Assembly: GCA_019925095.2 (NCBI GenBank)
Contig: CM034391.1
Span: 7,158,551-7,222,550, forward strand
DNA: 64,000 bases
Source: Dendrolimus kikuchii
Taxonomy: Eukaryota > Arthropoda > Insecta > Lepidoptera > Lasiocampidae
Direction of reading: 5' to 3'
Positions 34,690 to 46,775 of this stretch are shown piece by piece; the first letter of the stretch is position 1, and each line of letters opens with the position of its first letter. A program made the position numbers and the translations under genes. The notes beneath the pieces were generated by a model that was not told where the DNA came from, ran no database searches, and worked only from the letters and a program-made list of their open reading frames with translations.

Positions 34690-35060
34690 CACTATCGCAA
34701 TGGAATCATGCTTTAAGTATCTTCGCAACGCCAAGATGTTGAAATAGCAGAATTGGACTCCCGGTATCTTTTAACTATGCTTTGAGAATTGTTAGTGCCA
34801 TCCGTATTCAATATAATAAAACCTTCAGGTTGCTGCTGGGGCTGCCTCAATTCTGCAGTGCATCTATCAAGTTCACGAAGGCGCATACTGATGACTCTTA
34901 CTATTCAGAGTCTGGGCAAGTACCAGTAGCATCCTGAGGTGTTAGCCGAAAGAATGGACTCCCTTCTCCTTCGATGCTGGGTGAGGCTGCTTAACTAGTG
35001 TAGAAGGAAAAGTGGTAAAAGGCCAGCCTTCCTGATTTTGTATTCTATTGTGTCTGTCCT
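34690..35060 (+). pseudogene. LINE reverse transcriptase C-terminal fragment
   Basis: The plus strand reads YNKTFRLLLGLPQFCSASIK then FTKAHTDDSYYSES. This is the (A/K)FR.LLGLPRFCSAS landmark near the C-terminus of a distinct lepidopteran non-LTR element. It is followed by frameshifts and stops. Confidence 0.7.
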
Positions 35061-35279
35061 ACTAACATAGATCAATGTTTATCACTAACAATTGGATGTA
35101 ATATCTGATAATAAGATAATAAATAAATTAATCTTATTATTAAAACCTTATCTTTATAAGATTTTTTCCATTTCAAGTACCTTGTTGATAGTAATAATAT
35201 TTAGATAATCAGAAATATTGTAGTAAAAAATGAACGATCTAGTACCAGTTTAAAATAAAACCTGGTTCTTCTTTTACAG

Positions 35280-35400
35280 CCATTCAATGTCCACTGCTGG
35301 TCGTAGGCCTCCCCAAGGCTGCGAACAGACACATAAAAACATGTGCGACTGTGCCACAGAAACCTCATGGGTTTATTCGTGTTGTTGATTGCTCAGAATA
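35280..35400 (+). repeat. Conserved interspersed repeat fragment
   Basis: Contains ccattcaatgtccactgct then ggtcgtaggcctccccaagg, a text I know as recurrent across lepidopteran genomes. Only the core is preserved. Confidence 0.55.
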
Positions 35401-35618
35401 TTCGCTCGATATTGGATATTGGCACTATTCGAACTGAACATAGAATAAAAATAGCTTGTTACAGCTAATAGCGAATACAGTAGTGAGTAAATGAATTGCT
35501 TCATTAAGTTAACAATATGATTAATTTGCATTGTATACCTACTAAACTTAACGCGGCAAATACTCGGTTAAATATAATTAATAGAGGTTGTCATGATTAA
35601 CTATTCTTTCAGAGATTA

Positions 35619-36079
35619 CATACATACATATATAACTTCACGTCAGTTCCCTTGCGGGGTAGGCACGAACAACAGAGCGCCATTCGGGCATATTCTTACA
35701 CACCTCACTTGCTTCTTTGACATCCATAGCTCTCGTCATGCACGCTCGTCTGTTCTTAAGGCTCCGGACATCACCTTCTGCTAATACACGATCAATTTGA
35801 TCATGAAAGGTGCGTCGTGGCCTTCCACGACTTCTGCATCCATCCACTTTTGCATTGTATATCTGTTTAGTCATTCTTTCATCATGCATTCTTTCCACAT
35901 GCCCGAATCAACGGAGCAATCCTTTCCTTACCTTGACCCCGACACTCTCTTTCAGATCAACTCTCTTTCTTACTTCGGTATTACGAACGCGGTCCGCGAG
36001 CGTCACTCCGCAGATTTTGCGCAGTGCTCTCATCTCGACCGCATTTACTCTACTTTCATGCTCTCTCTTCCATAGATTC
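35619..36079 (-). pseudogene. LINE-R C-terminus, 461 bp, with 14-bp TSD
   Basis: The longest well-preserved LINE-R copy. The minus strand reads ENLWKREHESRVNAVEMRAL, then CGVTLADRVRNTEVRKRVDL, VKVRKGLLR, one stop where Trp is expected, FGHVERMHDERMTKQIY, and finally SVVRAYPARELT and a stop. (TATG)n follows directly. Exact flanking duplication TCTTTCAGAGATTA at 35605-35618 and 36080-36093. A single nonsense codon is the only visible lesion in about 150 codons. Confidence 0.92.
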
Positions 36080-36129
36080 TCTTTCAGAGATTAATTTTCA
36101 TAAAACATGTTTGTCCAATTTTACCTATC

Positions 36130-36350
36130 AACGCATACAATCTCTATGTTCGATAGGTCTAAGCCGTTACTGGCCTAGCTCACTGAAATGCAGTGGGTTC
36201 GATTCCTGTTATGGTAAATTTCTTAAACTAAATTTCAGTTATTCATAATGGGTGAATTGGAACCGACCCCAAAGTTATCCTTATATAATACCCATAACAT
36301 AAGCATTACTTGCTCAGATTATGATATACAATGTATGTGTAAAAAAGAGG
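36130..36350 (+). repeat. SINE-2, decayed
   Basis: B-box GTGGGTTCGATTCCTG near 36190, then ggaaccgaccccaaagttat and a decayed body as in 30085-30310. Confidence 0.7.
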
Positions 36351-36884
36351 CTGATATAGATAAATAATTATAATGCACTTTTTTTAGATTGACGTGTTGC
36401 TGTGGAGTTTCTTGCCGCTTCTTCTCCTTTAAACAGCGATAACACGTTGCAAAGCGGTGTACATAGATTAAGAATGACCTTCAAAAAATATTCTCCAGTG
36501 AAATTTATCTTGAATAAAAACGTTTGAATTTGTGTTTGTTTGTATGTAATTTATTTACTTATATTAGCTGTTACCGATGACATCGAGACCCGACACGACA
36601 TTTATATCTTTAACTGTCTGAAATAAATAAAAGTCGTAACGTTGAAACTCGTATTTATAACCAAAAGCCTAAATATGAATTTACATACCTATCTTGATTT
36701 GACAAATAATTTTTTCATCTGTTCAATATTATTTTTTGAAACAAGGTAGACTATGTCCTAATGCAGTAATGTAGAATTAGTGACATATATAAAATATAAA
36801 TAAATTACTGTTGTAATAATAATAAATAAATGACTATGGTAATAACTTCAATAATATAATTATGACAAATGCAAATGAATGAAC
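36351..36884. other. No gene seen
   Basis: AT-rich, no recognised element. Confidence 0.45.
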
Positions 36885-37015
36885 ACTTTAATCTTCCATT
36901 TAATCATTATAAGTCAGTAAATGATGTAGTCGGTGTCGATAATAATTGTAAAGACCGCCCATTGTACTTTAATGTATGTGAAATAAAGTTATTCATTCAT
37001 TTATTCATATGTCTT
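36885..37015 (+). mobile_element. LINE 3' end with AATAAA and (ATTC)n tail
   Basis: Text ending cgcccattgtactttaatgt then AATAAAG and attcattcatttattcat: the polyadenylation-like signal plus microsatellite tail of a 5'-truncated non-LTR element in plus orientation. Confidence 0.55.
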
Positions 37016-37594
37016 GTTCCAGGATAGAATTTATCTTCTTGCCTTTCATTAAAACCCATTCAGCATACCGACGGATATTTGCAGATGGACAGAAGATAGA
37101 CATGAAGACAATATAACCATGGCATTATGTTATTTTGTAATTTTAGTTTTATTTATAGTGTAGTTTCATTTTTTAGCATAGTTTGTTTACATTTAAACTA
37201 CCTACAATTTTCCATTTTTATCAAACAATATTTTGTTCTTGACCAGAATTGAATTATTACAAAATGGAATCTTAACGACGTATAGTGGGATATACATTAC
37301 ATTGTTCTACTAAATTTCACTCATAGAGACTCCGTAGTTTCCTACAAAAACCTCTGTGAACACTAAAACAGGCGGATAGACGAGCTGACGATATCATAAG
37401 GGTTCTGTTTTTGGCAAAATGGCTAATAAAACCTAAAAAAGCATAGGTACAATTGAAAAAGCCCCTATTTTTAACCTCGCCTAATTACTTAATAGATGTT
37501 GTTCAAAGCAATTTTCATCTTATATATAAAAATCAATTGCTCGTCGTTAGTCTGGACAAAACTAATAATAATATAATAATAATAATCGGCAGAC

Positions 37595-37816
37595 AAACAC
37601 ACATATTGTATATCCCCAAATTAAGCAATTTACGCTTGTGTTATGGGTAATATACAACGGACTACTCTGGGGCCAATTCCAGACACCCAGACCATAGTAA
37701 ATAATGGAGAAAATACGGTTCCGAAATTTACTACACCAGGAATCGAACCCGAAGCCTCTGCGTTGCAGTGAGGTAGGCCGGCAAAGGCTTAGCCCGCTCA
37801 ACCACAGAGGCCGTCA
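37595..37816 (-). repeat. SINE-2, full length
   Basis: Reverse copy: tatacaacggactactctgg, agacacccagaccatagtaa, B box (complement of ggaatcgaaccc) and A-box end tcaaccacagaggcc. Confidence 0.8.
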
Positions 37817-37849
37817 AACAAACAAACAAACTCAAAGACGGCTTAACCG

Positions 37850-38065
37850 ATCTGAATATTTTTTGTGTGTGCTTAAGTGGTTTAGATTCACAATTGGATC
37901 CGGTACGTGGCGCTGAAATTGGGTTCCAGGATTTTGATGAAATTTCGTGTATATTTCAGTGGGTCCAGTTATCGTTTAGATTCAGAATTGGATCCAGCAG
38001 GTGGCACTGACATCGGGTTTTAGATTTTTATCTTTTCAGGGTAGGACGACTATCGAATCCGCTAG
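37850..38065 (+). mobile_element. Hel-B Helitron-like copy
   Basis: Ends gggtaggacgactatcgaat then ccgCTAG|T (38062-38065). Hairpin GGTAG...CTATC pairs with one wobble. It has internal gatccggtacgtggcgctga, the Hel-B core. Confidence 0.5.
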
Positions 38066-40285
38066 TGTTTTTGTAAAAGTATTTTTGAAACCTAAAATCT
38101 TATATAAACAGTTGACCCGAATAAAGACAATATCCTGTACTCTTGTTCAGACATAAAACATGGTATTTTAAAGTATTAGTCTGCCAAGACTAGAATGGAG
38201 TTTTATGTGTGACAGCATTGGTTTAACAAATTTCTCTTTCAGTATGGGTTCCTTGGTTTTCATTTCAACTCTCGCAAATTTATTATTTTCACACTTATTA
38301 ACCAAGATAAATTAAAAAAAAAATTACTATGTTTAACAGCTGTATTTTATGTTGTAGATAAACCACCGTGTGCAAGTCCAAATCGCACATGGCTACATGT
38401 TGTATATTATGCAGATCTAGTCTGGGCTTTACCTAGTTGGGCGTTAATAAACAAGTTATCATGCTCAAACGGCTTCAGCCTGGTATTAATAGACATCAGG
38501 GGAAAGTGGTGACTGCTTTTTATAATCGGTCAAATTATAATATTGTTCATTTATGGTATTGTGGGGTTTTAAAAAGGATTTAATTATTTACTTACCGAGG
38601 ATATTTATATCTACAAGTTTAGAAAAAACTATGAGTCGATATACTTAATTTTTAACAGGCAATTTTCATAACTTGTTTATACATACTACACACACTCACT
38701 CTCTCTCTCTTTCTCTCTCTCACACATGAACACATACACACATACAAGGAAATAATTAATTTTGTTGCTCAATCAAGTAAGAACAGCAGATCAGATCTGG
38801 ATAAAATTTGGCACAGAGATAGGTCTGTAATAGAACATAAGCTGCTTTTTATCCCGGAAAAATGTACGGTCACCGCGGGATAACATTAATGTGAGCGAAG
38901 TCCCGTACAGAAGTTAGTTCATTCTAATCCTAACAATTGGCGCGAGAGACCTCCGATTGACTCATATTACAGGTTTGTTTATTCGAATAAACTTCTGAAT
39001 TATACTTAGTTTGAGAGTCAAAAACAACATTTTATATAGCGTTTTTAGCGTCTAGAATGGATTCATTTTACTTTGTTTTGCTTAAAAGATATTTTGTACA
39101 ATTAAACCATTAAAACGTAGTTTTCATTATGTGTACTAGTCGTGAGAATTTAGGAAATTTTGTATGCCTAATTGCTCACTATCATTTGACTTGTTTTGGT
39201 TATTTCAACTTTATCAAAATATTATACTTGTATAGTTTTTATATGGCAAAAATGCAATTTTTTCCAAATTTTGCACAAACGAAGTTGTAGGCACAGCTAA
39301 TGAATTAAATAAAACATATGTATTTCTAAACTCCTACGTGCATAACCATTAATTGTGTTGTGAAAATTCAATAACCAGGCTTTCCTTTTACGTACATAAT
39401 GCATGCTTTTAGTATAAATTTTATTACGCGCTCTATAAAGTGATTTACAGGTTAAACATAAAGCTTAAGCATTTATCTTTTTTAGGGTCGATTTTTCAAT
39501 TACCAGATAAAAGTTATTCATAAAATAAAGTAACACATGGAAAAAATTAAAAAATCTGTTGCATATATAAAACAATTGAACCGTTTCACTTTTGAATTCA
39601 CTCAGGTTATAATTTTTATTCGACTGATAACTTTTATCTGATGTTAGAGTATCTTATAGAACTTTTATCTGAGAGTTACCTATTTTAGCAAAAATGATCA
39701 TGCGTCATATCGGCCTCTCTGTTTGTGTATTGACCAGTTTATGTATGTTACAGACAGTTTTCTCAAAAATTGCTACATTACAATTGCCTTACATACATAG
39801 AAAAAATAAAAAAAGTATATTAATTATGTAAGTTAAATTTGCAATCAATAAGGTAAAGAAGGAGACGGTAAAAGTCGACTTTCACCCATCTGAAAACCAG
39901 ATGAGACAACATTTTCATCAAATTATATTGATTTATAAATACGCCTCTGATAGCTCGCCTATCGAAAAATGTTGGTGTCTATTTTCTTTTTAATGAAGAA
40001 TATGCCTTGATAGGCTTGCCTACATTTCTGTTCATGGCTACCTGGCAAGTAGGTATGAACAGGTAAGCCAATATAGGTTACTACAACGTTCTGTTAACCA
40101 ATAAACGTTGGTATCATAAGAAAGATAATTTAATTACAAAAATAACCGTATAGACTTGCCTGCAGAAAACCGTTCATGTAATATTATTGACATGCTTTGA
40201 AGACTTCAAAAATAGCCATGAACTCTTTTCGAATGGCAAGCTATCATAGGCGTAATATTTTCTTAAGTTTTCGCGACTTGTATAT
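38066..40285. other. Mostly AT-rich, no gene
   Basis: Contains a CT/CA microsatellite (about 38695-38735), a decayed interspersed repeat at 38770-38935 (agataggtctgtaatagaac; cccgtacagaagttagttc) and the MITE-like copy at 39484-39645. Confidence 0.45.
39484..39645. mobile_element. MITE-like element, copy 2
   Basis: agggtcgatttttcaattac and agataaaagttattcat on the left, cacttttgaattcactcagg in the core and ataacttttatctgatg on the right, matching 27679-27844. Confidence 0.5.
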
Positions 40286-40471
40286 AAAACTACGTTTTAA
40301 CGGTTTTAAGCGCGGTAATTTTATTTGATTTTTCCGACGTTTCGGCCACTTTTCAGTGGCCGTGATCACGGAAGAAAGAAGAAAGTTCTTTGTCTTCCGT
40401 GATCACGGCCACTGAAAAGTGGCCGAAACGTCGGAAAAATCAAATAAAATTACCGCGCTTAACGTAGTTTT
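40286..40471. repeat. Near-perfect inverted repeat (foldback), two arms of 78-89 nt
   Basis: Left arm 40286-40374 and right arm 40394-40471 are complementary throughout, except for an extra ~11 nt (acggttttaag region) in the left arm. The spacer is 19 nt. Each arm also holds its own small hairpin, GGCCACT-GAAA-AGTGGCC. One divergent single arm lies at 10544-10622. Confidence 0.92.
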
Positions 40472-40965
40472 ATTATCATAGGCGTGTTTACAAATCAATA
40501 TAATTTGATAAAAATATGCCTCGTCTGGACATCAACAGACTATCAAAATTAAATGTTAGATTTAATTAGATTCATGTTTAAAGTTTACCTTAGTAGTAAG
40601 TATGATTTTTGTTGAAAGCATTCCGCGGCCCCCGCGCCTGTTTACATCGTTAATGTGTAGCTGAAAGACTCATTCGGCCTAATTGGGTCAATGGGGATAT
40701 ACTAGGTCAATAACATTGGGGAAGCTCGTAAGTGCCTTTATAGCCACTATACAACAAAAGCAGGCACATAGATGACACAAAGTATACATTAGCAATGATA
40801 AATATGCATTTACAATACATGGTCTGGAATCAATAGGTTAGATCTATTATATCGACTAAACTGGCCTTATATCTCAGACAAAACATTCCATTAGCATTGC
40901 CATCCAAAGAGGCGGCCAGTCTCGACAACATTCTCTATTGACCGTGTTCTGGGACTAGATATTTT

Positions 40966-41365
40966 AGATAAATAACACTTTACTGTACAGCATTACAGAA
41001 AACTTACTAACTAGTACTATTATAATTGTGTACAAAGGGCGGTCTTATCGCTAAAAAGCGATCTCTTCCAGACAACCCGTGACAGGAATCTTGCTGATTA
41101 GGAGTAGCGATGGTGGTATACAGAATTATTGTGTGATTACTTACATTTCAATAATATATTAACTATACTATATATATAAATATACATATGAGTTATATAT
41201 ACAAGATATAGTATTGAAACGCAACTATTTAAACATATTAAGTATATAACTATGTGCAATATGGTACATAATTACATGTAATTACATATTGCAGATAGTA
41301 TTTTCTGACCATGTTATTAAATGTTAATAGAGATTTGGCTTGTCTGGCAGCAACGGGCAATGTAA
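40966..41365 (-). mobile_element. LINE-H 3' end with ORF C-terminus, copy 4
   Basis: The minus strand reads LPVAARQAKSLLTFNNMV, the LINE-H C-terminal motif, then a 3' UTR containing the TCGCT...AGCGA stem-loop (plus cttatcgctaaaaagcgatc at about 41044). A SINE-J copy abuts its 5' side. Confidence 0.75.
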
Positions 41366-41371
41366 TTTAAT

Positions 41372-41693
41372 TTTTTTTAATTTTTTTTATTGCAGGAGTT
41401 CAGCAGACAGGCAGACGGTCCACTAGATGGAAAGCGGTTACCATCGCCTATGGACATTTGCAACACCAAAGGTGCTACAAATGTGCCGCTGCCCTCTTAA
41501 GGGAGACTGGAACCTGGTCACTAATGCCGGTACACAACACAAGGTTGTTATGGCGGCATACTCTAGATCAGGGGTGGTTGCCATCTAGTCGGGCAAATAC
41601 CCTACCACTTGGCTGTGGGTTGTTTTGTCGCCTCTTAAGACAGGCCGCCTGGCCGAAGGAAATTGAATTCTTTCTCCCTTCCTGCACGGATAA
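41372..41693 (-). repeat. SINE-J, full length
   Basis: Reverse copy from the T-run and gcaggagttcagcagacagg to cccttcctgcacggata. Very similar to 5491-5802. Confidence 0.85.
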
Positions 41694-41731
41694 AATATAA
41701 TAATATTAATATAATATTAAAATATATATAA

Positions 41732-42025
41732 AAAGCGGTGGTAGCTTAGTGATTAACGCACTCGTGTCTTAAGCTCAAAGGGCGCGGGTTCGAATACTGG
41801 GCGGAAAGCATGCACCATTTAGGCAGTATTCTGACCCAATGCACATATTGTTACAATTACCAAATGCTAAAGGTGAAGGAAATTACCGTGACGAAAGCTG
41901 CACATTGAAATAATCAATGTATCAAACCAAAACCAGCCAATTTTGGACAAGCGTGACGTGTATTGTCACTTCTCCTAAAATGATAAACTAGAGCTTAGAA
42001 GTAGGACGTCTTACGTCTGCTGTTA
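41732..42025 (+). repeat. SINE-1, best-preserved copy
   Basis: tRNA-like head with A box TGGTAGCTTAG (41739-41749) and B box GGGTTCGAATAC (about 41786-41797), then the family body. It ends near tctgctgttattatt. The tRNA-like promoter and absence of cloverleaf pairing mark it as a SINE, not a tRNA gene. Confidence 0.85.
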
Positions 42026-42865
42026 TTATTATTACATAAAAATTATATTAAGGCACTAATTTATTTATAAATGGACTAAAGCCTAAGAAAAAGTTTCAAA
42101 CTGTGATGACAAATTGCGAAAGAAACATCAAGTTTATAAAATTACAAATTTGAATAGTTTGAACAAGATCTGTTTATTTGTTTTTGAAGTAGGTACATGC
42201 TTTTTCAATTAAATGCTTTTTATGGTTTCAAAGCCAAACAATAAACATAGTATACGTTTATCGTCTTTATGGAACCATTGGTCGTGCGCGGACTGCTGAA
42301 CACTTTCCCAATGTATTTATTGGTTTTATTTTATCTTAGCTATTATTATTACATTGTTGGTTATTCATAACGACAGAGTAAATACAATTTCCATTTCAAT
42401 TAGAACGAAAACATAAGCGCCCCCTGAGCAAAATGCTTGTAAATTGTTACATACGTACATATATTATACGTATATATATTATCTCGCCTGTTTCTCATGG
42501 GGGTATGCAGAGAAGATGGATATAAACTTACAACAAGCCTGAAAAACAACTTGTAAAATGATACATAGGGTCAACTTCATATCGCCTGTTAACTATCCGC
42601 GCTTACGCATCACTCACTACCTTAAGGTTCTTCTCCGCGCAAGACAGTCTTATCTAGCACTTCAGCCATTCCACGAATGTTTCAAGATATTCAATAAATA
42701 TAGCTACACTTTAGATATATTTGCCAGTTCATTACGTTTCACCGAATATTGCACAATATGCTTTTATCTGATGCTTTATATTGGCAATAATTTCTTTGTA
42801 TAATCTTTAATTAAGTTATAAATGTGTGCTTGTGTATTTATATGAATGTATAAAATATGCACTTT
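42026..42865. other. No gene; small LINE-R 3' scrap
   Basis: tctcgcctgtttctcatggg at about 42480 matches the 3' end of the 6.9-kb LINE-R subfamily. The rest is AT-rich. Confidence 0.45.
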
Positions 42866-43170
42866 CTCCGTGTAGAAACGGAAAAAGGATACTAATTCCT
42901 GCGGCCGGGTGACCTATCGTAAGAGGCGACAAAACTACCTACAGCCAGTTGATAGGGCATTTGCCCGTCTGGATGTCTACCACCCCTGGTCTGGAGTACG
43001 CCGCCATAATAACTTTGATTTGTGTACCGGCAATAGTGGCCAGGTTCCAGTTTCTCCTTCAAGGCCGGCAGCAGATTTTCAGGACCTCTGGTATTGCGAA
43101 TGTCCGTCGGCGACGGTAACCACTTTCCATCACAGTTAGGCCGTCAGCCTGTCTGCTGTGCTTCAGCAAT
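42866..43170 (+). repeat. SINE-J, full length
   Basis: tccgtgtagaaacggaaaaa to gctgtgcttcagcaataaaa. Its 3' half is closer to the 2343-2491 and 53845-54020 variants (ccttcaaggccggcagcaga) than to 5491-5802, so SINE-J has at least two tail subtypes. Confidence 0.8.
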
Positions 43171-44384
43171 AAAAAAAATGCATATGTCTAAATTTGTTTG
43201 TGCTTGTTACTTTCAAATTACGCTGTATTTGGTTGTAATACGTTACATTTTAATTTTAGCATTGTACTTTTAAATTATCTCTTTTAATATTATGGTTATG
43301 GTATAGTAACTGTAAACTCACGAAATAAAAAAAAATGTTGAAAGTTAAAAAATAGAATTGTCTGTGTAACGTAAACGCAACCGTTAGTATTACGTTAAGC
43401 TGCTATTAGTGAATGGACGCAAGTACACTGGTTACTTATTGCCGGGCAGCACGCCATTGAGCTTGTAAACATGACGAAGGAAATGTGGCAAATAGGTAGT
43501 GCGCACTATTAGGCATTATAGCAAGCATCTAATAGAGGACGCTATTTTAATAAAAATAAATAAAATACTGCATTAGAGCAGTCAAGATAGTTGTAAATAA
43601 GAATAAGACAGATAGATAATTGTACATTATTACGTATATTTAAGTATATAACGAATGAATGTACGAAAGTAAAAATAGATATAAAATTACACCTAAGAAA
43701 GTATGTAAAATAGATAGGGAACAATAATCAAAATAGTAATAAATAAATAGAATAACAGAATAACAAATAAACTGTATAAGAATAGTAAAACATGTACCAA
43801 TAAGTAATAACCAGATAAATGTAATAAATAGAAAATAAGATAAACTGGTAATAATAAATAGTGTTAACAAAACATAGTATAAATAAATAGTGTAAACAAA
43901 ACGCAGCTGTTAAATTAATATTTAAAAGATCCTTATATCATCTCAAATGTACACAGTAGAACAATATAGCATAAATATTTAAAGAGTTACTTATAACTTA
44001 CATAATTGTTGGTGTTAAATACAGATATTATATTGATCACTTACTCGCTATTAAAGAACGTAGCGCCTGACGGTAGGTAAAATAACCGTGGCCGCCTCTT
44101 CTCACTGGTGAGTTTTATACTATAAAATATCTAAGACTAACTTCAATTATATTAGTATATGTGTAAAACATTCAGTAACTTGTAATTGGTTGCTATAAAT
44201 ATTAATAAGAGTTTTTAGTAAATAGTAAACCGTAGGTTAAACAATATCTTGGACAGTGGTAGCAAGCAAAGAATACTTGCTTGCTGTTGGTTCTACCATT
44301 TTAATTTATCTCTAAATTGTTGAAAGAACAACACAAAGTCATAGGTATTTGCTCTTCTTAAGACAGAATTGCGAATATAAGTAT
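43171..44384. other. AT-rich, no gene
   Basis: 43540-43920 is extremely A/T biased with near-repetitive aataa text. The frames in it are compositional. Confidence 0.5.
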
Positions 44385-44690
44385 TATATAAAAAAAACTG
44401 GCGGGGCCGGCAAATGTTGTTCTGCCCCAAAAATAAAAATCCAGCGCCCGACTGCAGTGTCACCTACTGGGTCCAATTGTGGATTAAACAACTGAGGGAC
44501 CCTCTCAAATAAACATTAAATAAAATTCGTCAAAATCCTGGAAATCGATTCTAACGCCACCTACCGGGTCTAATTGTAAAACTAAACCATTTTCGAATTC
44601 ACTAGAATACATACAAAAATTCATCAAAATCGGTCCAACCGTTTAGGAGGAGTTTAGTGACGTACACACGAGCAGAAAATTTATATATAT
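44385..44690 (-). mobile_element. Hel-B remnant
   Basis: gcaaatgttgttctgcccc, cagtgtcacctactgggtcc, gttcggagg-like tail and ttatatatatg end match 50096-50304. The termini are degraded. Confidence 0.45.
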
Positions 44691-44956
44691 GTATATATGA
44701 AAATATTAAAGTAGTCAAAAGAAAATGTACACAACATTCACGGCAATGAGGTGGACAACTCAGCATTATGCGGTGTCAGAACACTTCGCTGATTCTCAAT
44801 TCCAGCCGCACAAATGAACCAAACGTGTTATATGTCCTTATTAACATTCATAAAATAATTTGAAACAAAGATAACTTAATTACTAATAAATCATCATGGT
44901 TCCAAAGTTTATACAATTTTACCAATACCAATCCTCGTAGTATGCGTATAATTCTA

Positions 44957-45262
44957 TCCGTGCAGGAACGGCGAAAGAATACAATTTCCTGCGGCCAGGC
45001 GTTCTGTCGTAAGAGGCGACAAAACAACCCACGGCCAGGTGGTAGGGTATTTGCTTGACTGGATGGTGACCACCCCTGGTCTAGAGTATGCCGCCATAAC
45101 AACCTTGTGTTGTGTTCCGGCTTTAGTGACCAGGTTCCAGTCCCCTTAAGAGAGCAGCAGCGCATTTGTAGCACCTTTGGTGTTACAAATGTCCATAGGC
45201 GATGGTAACCGCTTTCCATCAAGTGGGCCGTCTGCCTGTCTGGTGAACTCCTGCAGTAAAAA
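44957..45262 (+). repeat. SINE-J, full length
   Basis: tccgtgcaggaacggcgaaa through gtcgtaagaggcgacaaaac and ccatcaagtgggccgtctgc to the A-rich tail. Confidence 0.85.
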
Positions 45263-46339
45263 AAAAATACGATGTACTAATTGATATGTGTGTCGAGGTT
45301 ATGCAGCTTGGTAACTATTATATTAGAAACGCCATGGGAAATAGTTTATGTCATATTTTTGCTTTTAGCTAAATTATAATATGAGTCTATAACGTCCAGT
45401 CTCGCCTAGGAACATCCTATTCACATTCAAAAGTTTTTATTCAAACTAAGCTCCACGGATTCTACAATAAAAATCTGTAATAGTTGATCGAATTTAGCAT
45501 GTCATTTAATTAAATCAATGAAGAACATAATAATCATTACAGCTTATCATCTCAGTAAAATTAATTATTAAAAAATATACAACTGCTTTGAGATCTTAGA
45601 GTTGCAATACTTTAATGTCTTAGTTAAATCTACTATTCTTTTTGGAAATGTAAAGGATGCTAAACTACCACAGTGACTTGAGTAAAAGCTATCTGTCAAA
45701 AACAGTAGAAAACTTAATACAGCTTCAGTTAGTGACGTATCGTTGTCAGCTCTCTGGCGGTCATTTTTCGCGGGAAATTGCTCTATATCCGATCAACGCT
45801 GATACCTCACCTCGGCGCCATTCGGATTGACGTTCAAACCTGAATTCGCAAGTAAACACGACACTCATAAAATGTTATCTTTCAAATCAGTTGCTTGTTT
45901 TTAATCATTGACTTGACTCTGAAGAGAAGCTGTGATGATGATTATGTTTTTATTTGCTACATTTGATCAAGTATAGATTTTTGTAAGTAAGTGGGGTATA
46001 TTCGTAGGTAAATATTGGTTACATACAAGTAAACAAGGATGTTGTATTCCTGACTGAAAATTTGAGAAATTAACGCAGTATGTGAATATGGTGAGGAGAG
46101 TTAAAAATGCCATGACTAAAATGATGTTAAACTGGTTGTACAACATTTCCCGTTTAAAATTTTAACCTGGAACATTAATGAATAAAAGACCTCAAGGTAA
46201 ACCAGAAAATATGTGTATTGATTGTGTGAAGGATAAATAGAGATTTATGGTGTGAAGAAAAAGACATATTGCGCCGACCCTATAACATCAGACTCAAATT
46301 AACACTTTGCAAACGTGCTAATTTCTTAGTACCAGGTTG
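45263..46339. other. No gene seen
   Basis: AT-rich. A GC-richer patch at 45750-45830 (gcgggaaattgctctatatc; cctcacctcggcgccattcg) is unexplained. Confidence 0.4.
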
Positions 46340-46775
46340 AATGAATGAATCAAAACACTTTATTGTTCACCAAGAAATAAAACTACGTTCTTAAAAACTA
46401 GGTACAATAAATGTTGAAAAAAAGGCGGCCTTATCACATAAAGCTATTACTTCTAGGGAACCCCCTAAGTTCAGGAAAATATATAAAACATGACAGTGGC
46501 GGTGTAGACAATAAATAAATCATATAAAACATTCAAAACATATTAAATAAATAAATAAATAAAAGACTTTACTACCTACTATACAAACAGAATATATAAT
46601 GTCATAATAAATACAGAATAAGCAGGGTTATTTTACCTGAGAGGACCAAAAATAATTAGCAACCATGATTTTAAAAGAGTATAATGACTTAGCTTGTCTG
46701 ATGTTGAGTGGCATTGAGTTCCAAAAACGAAGGAAGAAGTGTGTACAGGTGTCATTAGGGAGAGATTATTGCTAA
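46340..46775 (-). mobile_element. LINE-H 3' end with ORF C-terminus, copy 5
   Basis: The minus strand reads WNSMPLNIRQAKSLYSFKIM then VANYFWSSQVK and a stop. The 3' UTR stem-loop is mutated on both sides (cttatcacataaagctatta), with a TGAA tail at about 46343. Confidence 0.78.

Noticed and set aside
35797..36248. Overlapping plus-strand open frames of 74-94 codons
   Set aside because: Most of their length lies antisense to, and they are shadows of, the minus-strand LINE-R coding sequence. The part beyond 36093 runs into the SINE-2 copy.
40340..40440. Hammerhead ribozyme in the foldback arms (CTGAAAA...GAAACGTC)
   Set aside because: The order of motifs recalls a hammerhead core, but the invariant CUGANGA is CUGAAAA and no stem II can form. 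The sequence instead makes a simple GGCCACT/AGTGGCC hairpin.
41739..41797. Possible tRNA gene from A and B boxes
   Set aside because: The boxes are present but acceptor and anticodon stems do not pair, and the sequence continues into the SINE-1 body.
43540..43870. Two AT-rich minus-strand frames with hydrophobic translations
   Set aside because: The translation is Phe/Ile/Leu/Tyr-rich because the DNA is extreme A/T. There is no start context, splice or conservation signal.
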